DNA from: CAYMTN01 sp964393335
Lineage (GTDB): Bacteria; Chloroflexota; Anaerolineae; Aggregatilineales; Aggregatilineaceae
DNA: 50,622 bases
Assembly (NCBI GenBank): GCA_964393335.1
Contig: CAYMTN010000005.1
Location: 1-50,622, forward strand
Reading direction: 5' to 3'
In this document: one piece after another, positions 1-6,734 of the stretch
How positions within the stretch are numbered: the first letter of the stretch is position 1
Layout of the letters: each line of letters begins with the position of its first letter
Translations under genes and position numbers: made by a program
The notes under the pieces: generated by a model
The model's input: the letters and a program-made list of their open reading frames with translations, nothing else
Database searches by the model: none
Told to the model about the DNA's origin: nothing

Positions 1-140
1 GAGTGGATGAAAACCTGTACACATCCTGTTATACCAGCCGTCCCGGCGTTTAACAAACAGGTACAGCGGAAAAAATGTGGCGGTGTAGCGCAAAATATGC
101 CATGCTTCTGATGACCAGACAGTAAGAGGAGAATACACTC

Positions 141-776
141 GTGGGCGTTTATCTTGATTCTGCAAACCCTGACGATGCGCGGCGGGCGCAGTTATTGGGC
201 CTGGTGGAAGGCGTCACGACAAACCCAACGTTGATCGGACAGACCGGGCGGCCCGGTCTTGAGGTGTTGTCGGAATTGGTCGAAATTGTTGACGGGCACG
301 TGTTTTATCAGGTCACGGCGGATACGGTCGAGCAGCGATATGACCAGGCGTGGGAAGCGCACGAAATCCGCCCGGACAGGGTGATTATCAAGATTCCCGC
401 CACGACGGAAAATATCGCAATGGCTGCGCGGCTGGTCGATGCGGGCATCGAGTGCGCGGTGACGGCCGTTGCCAGCCCGGCCCAGGCATACCTCGCCGCA
501 CAAGCCCATGCCAGTTTTGTCGCGCCCTATGTCAGCCGCCTGACACAGCAGTTAGGAGATGGCCTGGTGATTGTGCGTGATATGGCGCGGCTGCTGCACG
601 GCACCCAGACCGAGATTCTGGCGGCCAGTTTGAAGTCCGTTGACGACGTGGTAGCCGCGATGCTGGCCGGAGCGCATCACGTGACGATCCCGCTGAATCT
701 GATCCTGGCAATGGGCGAGCACGAGTTATCACGGCAGGCTATCGAAGAGTTTGACGCCAGCCTCAAAACGGCATGA
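141..776 (+). CDS. Transaldolase / fructose-6-phosphate aldolase family protein
   Basis: Small single-domain (beta/alpha)8 aldolase of 211 residues, the usual length for the FSA/TalC subfamily. It is expected to form or cleave a C-C bond between a ketose-derived three-carbon unit and an aldehyde through a Schiff base. Visible motifs are the N-terminal LDSANPDD, GVTTNPTL near residues 24-31, and IKIPAT with the probable Schiff-base lysine at K84 (K85 in E. coli FSA). The start is GTG, chosen because AGAGGAGA lies about 9 nt upstream. It stands alone and converges on the feo operon, from which a bidirectional hairpin separates it. True transaldolase and FSA activities cannot be told apart from this sequence alone. 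Confidence 0.9.
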   Translation: MGVYLDSANPDDARRAQLLGLVEGVTTNPTLIGQTGRPGLEVLSELVEIVDGHVFYQVTADTVEQRYDQAWEAHEIRPDRVIIKIPATTENIAMAARLVDAGIECAVTAVASPAQAYLAAQAHASFVAPYVSRLTQQLGDGLVIVRDMARLLHGTQTEILAASLKSVDDVVAAMLAGAHHVTIPLNLILAMGEHELSRQAIEEFDASLKTA

Positions 777-801
777 TGCGTGCCAGTTGTTTTTCGAAAG
801 C

Positions 802-837
802 AAAAACCGCCTGCCGGGGACGCGCCCTGGCAGGCGG
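802..837. terminator. Bidirectional rho-independent terminator between aldolase and feo operon
   Basis: A 9-bp perfect stem, CCGCCTGCC (807-815) with GGCAGGCGG (829-837), extended inside by GGG/CCC pairs. An A5 run at 802-806 gives a U-run for transcripts coming from the minus-strand feo operon. It sits between convergent genes. Confidence 0.8.
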
Positions 838-864
838 GTGAGTTTTCGGGTTGCGTGCGGCAGG

Positions 865-2292
865 TCAGACCAGGCCCAGCAGCCGCGCAATGGTCGCGGT
901 GGTGAACGTGATGCCGATTCCCATCACCAGCGGCAGCAGGGTGGCTACGGTGGTCCACTTCCTGCTTTTGGTTTCGTTGTAGATCGTCATGATCGTCGTG
1001 CTGCAGGGGTTGTGAATCAGGCTGAACAGCATCAGGTTAATGGCTGTCAGTGTTGTCCAGCCGCCCGCCCGCAGGATGGACCCAATCGCATTGTTCGAGT
1101 CGAGCTGGAACATGACGCCCGCGCCCTCGCCGACGCCTGACAGCCCCGCCGTCAATACGGTGAGCATTAACACGGTAGGGATCACGATCTCGTTTGCCGG
1201 GATGGCGACGATATACGCCACCATGATCACACCGTTCAAGCCCAACAGCCACCCGAAACCGTCCAGCCCATTGACCATGTATTCGGCTACGCTCTGACCG
1301 CCGATTGTGATATTCGAGATCAGCCAGATCACGATGCCTGCCGGGACAGCCATCGTGACCGCTCGCCACAAGACGATCAGCGTGCGGTCAATGATCGAGG
1401 TGTAGATCGTCTGCCAGATACGCGGTGGCCGGTAGGGTGGCAGTTCCAGGCTGAAGACCGACGCCTCCCCCTTCAACATGCTGCGCGAGAGGAACCACGA
1501 CGCCGCAAACGTCAACAACACACCTAACACGGCAATACTGACAACGGCGACAGCCGATACCAGTCCGGCCAGGGCCGCAGGAACCATGCCGCCAACAAAG
1601 ATCGTGGATACCATGATCAGGGTCGGCCAGCGCCCGTTGCAGATGGCAAAATTGTTGGTGATGATGGCGATCAGGCGATCACGCGGGCTGTCGATGACGC
1701 GCGTGGCGACTACGCCCGCCGCGTTGCAGCCAAAGCCCATCGTCATCGAAAGCGCCTGTTTGCCATGGGCACCTGATCGGCTGAACAGGCGATCCAGGTT
1801 GAAGGCCACACGCGGCAGATAACCAAAATCCTCCAGCAGCGTGAACAGCGGAAAAAAAATCGCCATCGGGGGCAGCATCACGCTGACCACCCAGGCCATC
1901 GCCAGGTAGGCCCCGTCGAACAGAACGCCGCTCAACCACCAGGGGAAATGCAGCAGCGCGCCCAGGTCGTTGAGCGCGGGGTGGACCGTATCCAACAGCA
2001 CGCTCGCCAGCATGGACGATGGGACGTTCGCCCCCTGGATGGTGATCCAGAAAACGACCGTCAACAGCAGGACCATGATCGGGAAACCCCACGTACGGCT
2101 GGTCACCACCCGGTCAATCATACGGTCCAGATCAAAACGCTCGCGCTCATCAGCGCGTGTGACCGCGCGATCCGCAACCTGGGAAGCTTCCGTGTATAGG
2201 GCTTCGGCCAGATGATCGTGGAAATTTTCACCCAGGTTACCTCGTAGTGTGCGAGCGGCTGCCAGCAGGTTGTCTGGAACTGATTCCGGCAT
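865..2292 (-). CDS. feoB: FeoB permease half (split ferrous iron transporter, membrane part)
   Basis: Membrane half of the Fe(II) transporter FeoB, 475 residues. It begins with the short linker that follows the GTPase in ordinary FeoB, then about nine hydrophobic helices. The Gate-domain motif GFGCNAAGVVATR is present, followed by RDRLIAIITNNFAICNGRWP, which matches the second conserved Cys/RxP segment of FeoB in a variant form (CNGRWP instead of the usual CGARLP). The ATG overlaps the stop of the upstream GTPase gene as TGATG, so translation is probably coupled by termination-reinitiation. Both halves are intact in sequence, so this looks like a stable split rather than decay. A stand-alone nucleoside-recognition/Gate protein is less likely given the neighbours. 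Confidence 0.9.
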   Translation of the reverse strand: MPESVPDNLLAAARTLRGNLGENFHDHLAEALYTEASQVADRAVTRADERERFDLDRMIDRVVTSRTWGFPIMVLLLTVVFWITIQGANVPSSMLASVLLDTVHPALNDLGALLHFPWWLSGVLFDGAYLAMAWVVSVMLPPMAIFFPLFTLLEDFGYLPRVAFNLDRLFSRSGAHGKQALSMTMGFGCNAAGVVATRVIDSPRDRLIAIITNNFAICNGRWPTLIMVSTIFVGGMVPAALAGLVSAVAVVSIAVLGVLLTFAASWFLSRSMLKGEASVFSLELPPYRPPRIWQTIYTSIIDRTLIVLWRAVTMAVPAGIVIWLISNITIGGQSVAEYMVNGLDGFGWLLGLNGVIMVAYIVAIPANEIVIPTVLMLTVLTAGLSGVGEGAGVMFQLDSNNAIGSILRAGGWTTLTAINLMLFSLIHNPCSTTIMTIYNETKSRKWTTVATLLPLVMGIGITFTTATIARLLGLV

Positions 2293-3134
2293 CAGGCACG
2301 CACCTCTGCGACGACCAGCCGCTCGGAAACCGTTTGTGTGTGTTCGCCCCTGGACAGATCACCCAGGCTGCCATCACGGATCGCCCGGTCGATTTGCTCG
2401 TCGGCGTCCAACAGGCGCAGGGCCACCCAGCGCGCGTTCGGCAGGCCGGGAAAAGCGGCTTCGATGCGCTCGATGAGCGTATGTACCGCGTTGTCGAGCG
2501 CCGGGTCTGCCGTCGAACGGATGCGGCGCGGACGCGGTTTGATCTCGCCGGTTGCCACATCGTGCACGGCTTGCAGTAGTTCCTGGATGCCTTCGTTACG
2601 ACGCGCTACTGTCGGGACGACGGGTACACCCAGGTCACGCGCCAGACGCCGGTGATCGATACGTAATCCGTGCCGCTCGGCTTCGTCCACCAGGTTCAGG
2701 CAGACGACGGCTTTATCGGTGATCTCCAACACTTGCAGCACCAGGTTGAGATTACGCTCCAGCCGGGTCGCATCCACGACAATCACGGTGACATCCGGCT
2801 GCCCAAACAAGATAAAATCGCGGGCGATTTCCTCGTCGATGCTGGCGGCCAGTAATGAATACGTGCCGGGTAGATCGACCAGTTTGAAACGCTGGTCACC
2901 GTATTGAAATCCCCCTTCGGCGCGTGCCACCGTTTTTCCGGGCCAGTTGCCAGTGTGCTGGCGCAAACCGGTCAGCGCATTAAACACGGTGCTTTTGCCG
3001 GTGTTGGGGTTGCCCGCCAGCGCAATAACATAATCCCAGTCGTCCATTTTGACGCCCAGGCGTTCCAGGTGGCGGTTTATCGGGCATGTCGCACAGGCGG
3101 ACCCGTGCGGAAGGGTATCGGTTGTCAGGGTCAT
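2292..3134 (-). CDS. feoB: FeoB GTPase half (split ferrous iron transporter, cytosolic part)
   Basis: Cytosolic G-protein domain of FeoB, 280 residues with this start. G1 is GNPNTGKS (41-48), followed by the FeoB-typical TGNWPGKTV switch I segment, G3 DLPGTYSL, and G4 NLVD. The helical domain follows. The N-terminus carries a small cysteine motif, CATCP (C14, C17), ahead of the G domain. I start it at the ATG overlapping the feoA stop (ATGA); the open frame extends further upstream but only through feoA. In most bacteria this domain is fused to the permease, but here the frame ends in TGA after about 280 codons and the permease restarts at once. Confidence 0.93.
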   Translation of the reverse strand: MTLTTDTLPHGSACATCPINRHLERLGVKMDDWDYVIALAGNPNTGKSTVFNALTGLRQHTGNWPGKTVARAEGGFQYGDQRFKLVDLPGTYSLLAASIDEEIARDFILFGQPDVTVIVVDATRLERNLNLVLQVLEITDKAVVCLNLVDEAERHGLRIDHRRLARDLGVPVVPTVARRNEGIQELLQAVHDVATGEIKPRPRRIRSTADPALDNAVHTLIERIEAAFPGLPNARWVALRLLDADEQIDRAIRDGSLGDLSRGEHTQTVSERLVVAEVRA

Positions 3135-3421
3135 GAGGTCACCTCGGTGGAAACATCGTTGATCAGGACCAGTTGCGCCTGCTGCTGGCGCAGCGCGATA
3201 GTCGCCCCGCGAATACGGTAAGCAATCGGATCGCCCAACGGGCTGCGCATTTCTACCGTGATGTGGGTGCCGGGCACAATGCCCAGGTCCATCATCCGGC
3301 GGCGCTCCAACCCCTGGCTGTGCAGCGCGACGACGACCGCCGTTTGTCCGGGTTGGAGGTCGGCCAGCGTTTGCGGGGGGATCGACTGTCTGTCGCTCAC
3401 ACACATGTTTACCTGCTGCAT
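3131..3421 (-). CDS. feoA: FeoA-like SH3-domain protein
   Basis: Small cytosolic partner of FeoB (96 residues). The FeoA/SH3 fold is recognisable from LADLQPGQTAVVVAL, the RRRMMDLGIVPGTHITVEM core and a terminal basic/hydrophobic strand (IALRQQQAQLVLI). It is first in a three-gene operon with overlapping or adjacent starts. The ATG at 3421 is preceded by AAAGAG; an internal ATG five codons later is possible. Expression is expected to be metal-controlled through the operator-containing promoter described separately. Confidence 0.92.
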   Translation of the reverse strand: MQQVNMCVSDRQSIPPQTLADLQPGQTAVVVALHSQGLERRRMMDLGIVPGTHITVEMRSPLGDPIAYRIRGATIALRQQQAQLVLINDVSTEVTS

Positions 3422-3468
3422 CGCTCTTTAGTTCGCGCAATTGAAAATAAATTTCGGATTTCACGTAG

Positions 3469-3497
3469 ATTATAGTTTAGGTAAACCGAAATGTCAA
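3469..3497 (-). promoter_or_regulatory. Consensus sigma70-type promoter of the feo operon
   Basis: Read on the minus strand, TTGACA (3497-3492) and TATAAT (3474-3469) are separated by exactly 17 bp, a perfect match to the housekeeping consensus. The transcription start would fall near 3462, giving a leader of about 40 nt before feoA. Confidence 0.85.
3476..3491 (-). promoter_or_regulatory. Candidate DtxR/MntR/IdeR-family operator inside the feo promoter spacer
   Basis: The 16-bp imperfect palindrome TTTAGGTAAACCGAAA (plus strand) fills the spacer between -35 and -10. It resembles the TTAGGTTAGCCTAA-type sites bound by iron- or manganese-dependent DtxR-family repressors. A further half site ATTTCGG lies at 3451-3457 near the predicted start. 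A repressor bound here would directly block RNA polymerase, as expected for iron-repressed uptake. The regulator is not in this window. Confidence 0.65.
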
Positions 3498-3520
3498 GTA
3501 GTACAATCATGAAAATCATG

Positions 3521-3525
3521 GATTT
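3521..3525. repeat. Target site duplication GATTT, left copy
   Basis: GATTT directly precedes the left terminal TGTA of the transposon and recurs directly after the right end (11712-11716). Five base pairs is the duplication length of Tn7-family elements. Confidence 0.9.
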
Positions 3526-3592
3526 TGTAGCGTCTCAGAGTTTTTGCGCCAAACGCCGTAGTTTTTGCGCTATGTCTCAAAGTTTTCGCGCC
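3526..3592. repeat. Transposon left end with three TnsB-like binding repeats
   Basis: Three same-orientation copies of a roughly 17-bp motif: L1 3533-3550 (TCTCAGAGTTTTTGCGCC), L2 3554-3570 (CGCCGTAGTTTTTGCGC) and L3 3575-3592 (TCTCAAAGTTTTCGCGCC). L3 lies inside the 3' coding end of tniQ, whose stop is at 3570-3572. The 3-left/4-right asymmetry parallels Tn7, where TnsB binds three sites at L and four at R. Confidence 0.88.
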
Positions 3593-5720
3593 GGAGGAGA
3601 GAAACCAATGTGGCCTGTAGCCGGAGCACTTCGTCGCGGCGGTAAAACCCAGGTAGTGGGAGACCGGCGACGATGGGAGTCAGTTTACCTTCCTGCCGCC
3701 ACTGGTGCAGCATCGAATTGGTGGCTTGCAGCATTCGTTTCACTTCAGGTATGGGCACATAAGTTGCCAGCCAATCTTCCAACATATGTCGGTCAAACAC
3801 ATAATGACGATAGTTGTCGGTGCCAGGGCCACTTAGAACGTCGAGATATCCAGCCCGCACCCACTGACTTAACGAGGTTCGCGGCACACCCAACATCTGC
3901 ACTGCCTCAGGTGTAAACACACAACGATGTTTTAAATCCAGAACAGAATCGCGCAGAAAATACTGGGCACGCGCAAACGACGCAACAGGCGCCAGCAAGC
4001 CGCTGTCCATCCAATACAGCAGACCACGTCGTCCAATCTTCAACAGTGCAAGCGTTTCCCCGAAACTGACCCAGCCGTTTTCATCCTTGACCTGCTGGGT
4101 GAGCGCTTGAATGACGGGAAGATCAAACCACAGATCACCCAGCGGTCGCAGCGTGTCGGATGGATGATAAGCGGGGAGTTTGCCTGCCAGCACCCGGCCA
4201 ATCAGATCGGCCAGCCCTAGACCGACCTTGCCATTTAAGGTCGCGGCTTGGCTGAGTATCACGCCCCCCTCAGCCGGAAAGGACTTCAGCATGACCTGCA
4301 GTTTCAAACGAGCACAGAAGTCGTCCAAGTCGGACTGCGTCAGGCCGGGCACCCACTGACCATGCCAGCGGCGGCGACCAGTGGGGACAAGCAAGCCCTG
4401 TTCCACCAGATGGTTCAATATCACCAACCCGACGCCGAGATAAGCCACACCGTCACCTTTGTTCAATGCGGTTGCCTGTGCTTCCTGGAATGATTCCACC
4501 TGTCGCCGGTACAACAACACGCCAGCACGTGTGGGGTCGCTCTCCGGGTAGATGTCCAGCAGCCCTTCCCGAATGAGGCGGTTTATTTTGGGCGGTGATG
4601 TGCCCAACAAGCGGGCTGCGTTGCGCACGTCGATGTAGGGAAATTGTTCAACCAGATCGGGCTGCTGCCTAACGCGTCGGGGTTGGAACAGCGACCGAAC
4701 GGGTGGAAACTGCGAGGTGAGATAGCGATTGAAGGCTGCCTGGACAAAGGCAAACGCCGGATGCTGCCAGTATTGTTCCAGCCAGGTGCTGTACAGAATC
4801 CCCAGGCTGTTGAGGCCGTTCTCGTCATTGCGCTGCCGGTAAGCATCCAAAAAGGCGAAGAAGCCATCCGGCCAATCCTTCAACCCGCGCAGGGCTGTGG
4901 CATACAATGCTCCCGCCTGAACAGGCGTCAGGCGATAGCGAATGTCAGCAGGCAGCGATTGCATGACAGAGGGGTCAGGGGCCAAAGCCCAATCAGCCCG
5001 CGCGAGCTGCGCAGCGGTGCGTAACCCATCCAATACGCGAAACAAGACCTGTCCTGAAGCATCAGGCAGCCGCAGGTCGGATGGCGCAGGGTGTCCATCA
5101 ATCCAGGCGTAGAGACATTGTTGGACCTGTAGCACCAGCTCATCCCCGGCAAGCGGCAACGCCTCAACGTCGCACAAGTTCAATCCACATTGTCCACAAC
5201 ATCCGGCCACAATCGCCCAGATGGGCAGTGCACTGCCGCATTGAGGGCACCGTTCGAGCAGCCAGTTGGCATGATGAGGACAAGCGGCAATCGCTGCGAC
5301 TGCCCACCCTAACCGGTGACACCCCTGCTCGCGCAGACATGCAGGACAATACGCCGAGGTGCGAGACGGACGCAGCAGCAGCCGGGCACGACGTACAGGA
5401 AAGAGCGGCATGGTTTCACCGGCCAACTCCAAACCATCACCAGGAGCGTCTGGCGGCAGCAGCACCGCTGCCAAACGATGGGGCGACAACGCAAAAAGCC
5501 GTGCGGCGGACTGCCCGGTCAAATCTGCCAGGCGCTGGTAAAAGGTGGCCTGCCGCATGACCTGCCCCAATGGTGTGTGTTCACCATCATCCTTGGTTCG
5601 CAGCCAACGCGTTAGTAAACGAGAGGGATCATAATGATTGATGCGGGCCAGACGCTCCAGGTATGACGTTATCGATTCGTCCGGATAGGGTGCTGGATGA
5701 TGAACCAGCCGCCGCTTCAT
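3570..5720 (-). CDS. tniQ: TniQ/TnsD-family target-selection protein
   Basis: Predicted DNA-binding target selector of the transposon, 716 residues, longer than simple TniQ proteins (about 300-400) and in the TnsD range. The N-terminal TniQ domain has PDESITSYLERLARIN, then zinc ligands C125-x2-C128 and C147-x2-H150, the same CCCH pattern as TnsD of Tn7. A second cysteine set follows (C158-x2-C161, C175-x2-C178). The remaining 500 residues hold several helix-turn-helix-like segments, for example near DVRNAARLLGTSPPKINRLI, suited to sequence-specific DNA recognition. The ATG overlaps the tnsC stop (ATGA). The gene ends only 44 bp inside the left terminus and its last codons contain TnsB repeat L3. 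Confidence 0.93.
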   Translation of the reverse strand: MKRRLVHHPAPYPDESITSYLERLARINHYDPSRLLTRWLRTKDDGEHTPLGQVMRQATFYQRLADLTGQSAARLFALSPHRLAAVLLPPDAPGDGLELAGETMPLFPVRRARLLLRPSRTSAYCPACLREQGCHRLGWAVAAIAACPHHANWLLERCPQCGSALPIWAIVAGCCGQCGLNLCDVEALPLAGDELVLQVQQCLYAWIDGHPAPSDLRLPDASGQVLFRVLDGLRTAAQLARADWALAPDPSVMQSLPADIRYRLTPVQAGALYATALRGLKDWPDGFFAFLDAYRQRNDENGLNSLGILYSTWLEQYWQHPAFAFVQAAFNRYLTSQFPPVRSLFQPRRVRQQPDLVEQFPYIDVRNAARLLGTSPPKINRLIREGLLDIYPESDPTRAGVLLYRRQVESFQEAQATALNKGDGVAYLGVGLVILNHLVEQGLLVPTGRRRWHGQWVPGLTQSDLDDFCARLKLQVMLKSFPAEGGVILSQAATLNGKVGLGLADLIGRVLAGKLPAYHPSDTLRPLGDLWFDLPVIQALTQQVKDENGWVSFGETLALLKIGRRGLLYWMDSGLLAPVASFARAQYFLRDSVLDLKHRCVFTPEAVQMLGVPRTSLSQWVRAGYLDVLSGPGTDNYRHYVFDRHMLEDWLATYVPIPEVKRMLQATNSMLHQWRQEGKLTPIVAGLPLPGFYRRDEVLRLQATLVSLLRRENFET

Positions 5721-6721
5721 AGACGGTCCCTGTTGAGCGCACGGGCTACACTGCGCCGGTTGGCAGCTCGGCGCGCTGTATCCATAGGCGGCTCTGCAAC
5801 CCGGTCAGGAATGTCGCCCACAAAAGGATTGGGAATGCCACGCCGCGTACCAGCCAGGCGGTGGTCGTAGGCTTCAGCCAACAAGGCGTAACTCAAGGCA
5901 GGCTGTTCACGCTGAATCGCCATCTGGGTAGCGCGCCGAATCAAGTTCATCAAGTGCGCCATACAGCCGCTGCTCGCCACAAAACAACGCCAGGCGGTTT
6001 CCATCGCGGCCAGATGAGATGGCTCAGGTAGCGGCAGTAACTCTTCCAATTTCTGGAGAAAGGTACGGAACTCCTGAATCGTCTCCGGCTGCTGGGTACC
6101 CCAGGTGAAGGGATGCAAATGATGTGGGTCGCCAAACAAGCGTCCCAGTTGGGCATTGGCGCACAAGACGTCCTCGGCGTCGGGCAGCCCGGCGATGACA
6201 CAGGCCATATGCGTCTCTTTGACCAGGTTCTTCAGCCAGTTACTCACATCATGCAGCACACGCTCACTGTCACGGTCCACGAAGTGCTGTAGATCATCCA
6301 CCATCAGCAGTTCCACGCCGCAGTCACGCAGAAAACCTAACAAACGCAGTTCCAAACTACCGATGGTTCCCCGGTCCGCCAAAGGATCACCCACCGCCGT
6401 GAGCAGCTTGGTGGCGAAGTTGCGAATGGTCGCTTTGGCGGGCACCGTGGCCTTCAGCACGGGAATCCGGCTGGTTTCAGCCATTATCTGGCGCGGATGC
6501 CGGGCCGCATAGGAGTTGAGGAGGGTGGATTTGCCCACACCGGTTGGACCAACCACCATCAGACACTGCGGCTCAGCGCTGTAGGCATTCAGGTCATGGC
6601 TCGCCGCAATCGATTCAAAAATGCGCGTCATGCGTGGGTACCAGATGCGAATCGTCTCCACATACACGCTGCGTTCGCGGGGTGACAGCGTCATCAGATA
6701 AGCGCGGTCAGGGTCACTCAT
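5717..6721 (-). CDS. tnsC: TnsC-like AAA+ ATPase, transposition regulator
   Basis: AAA+ ATPase of 334 residues that should link the target-bound TniQ/TnsD to the TnsAB transposase and help select the target site. Walker A is GPTGVGKST (58-66); Walker B is LLMVDDLQHF with D142-D143; a sensor-like segment VIAGLP follows. It is shorter than Tn7 TnsC (about 555 residues) and closer to TniB in size. The frame is open upstream to 6898, but I start at ATG 6721 because GAGAGG lies 5 nt before it and the tnsB stop is only 13 nt upstream. The downstream tniQ overlaps by four bases. Confidence 0.93.
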   Translation of the reverse strand: MSDPDRAYLMTLSPRERSVYVETIRIWYPRMTRIFESIAASHDLNAYSAEPQCLMVVGPTGVGKSTLLNSYAARHPRQIMAETSRIPVLKATVPAKATIRNFATKLLTAVGDPLADRGTIGSLELRLLGFLRDCGVELLMVDDLQHFVDRDSERVLHDVSNWLKNLVKETHMACVIAGLPDAEDVLCANAQLGRLFGDPHHLHPFTWGTQQPETIQEFRTFLQKLEELLPLPEPSHLAAMETAWRCFVASSGCMAHLMNLIRRATQMAIQREQPALSYALLAEAYDHRLAGTRRGIPNPFVGDIPDRVAEPPMDTARRAANRRSVARALNRDRL

Positions 6722-6734
6722 CACAGCCTCTCGC

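Noticed and set aside
3135..3464. N-terminal extension of the FeoB GTPase
   Set aside because: This stretch is feoA in another frame; the ATGA overlap at 3131-3134 gives the natural start.
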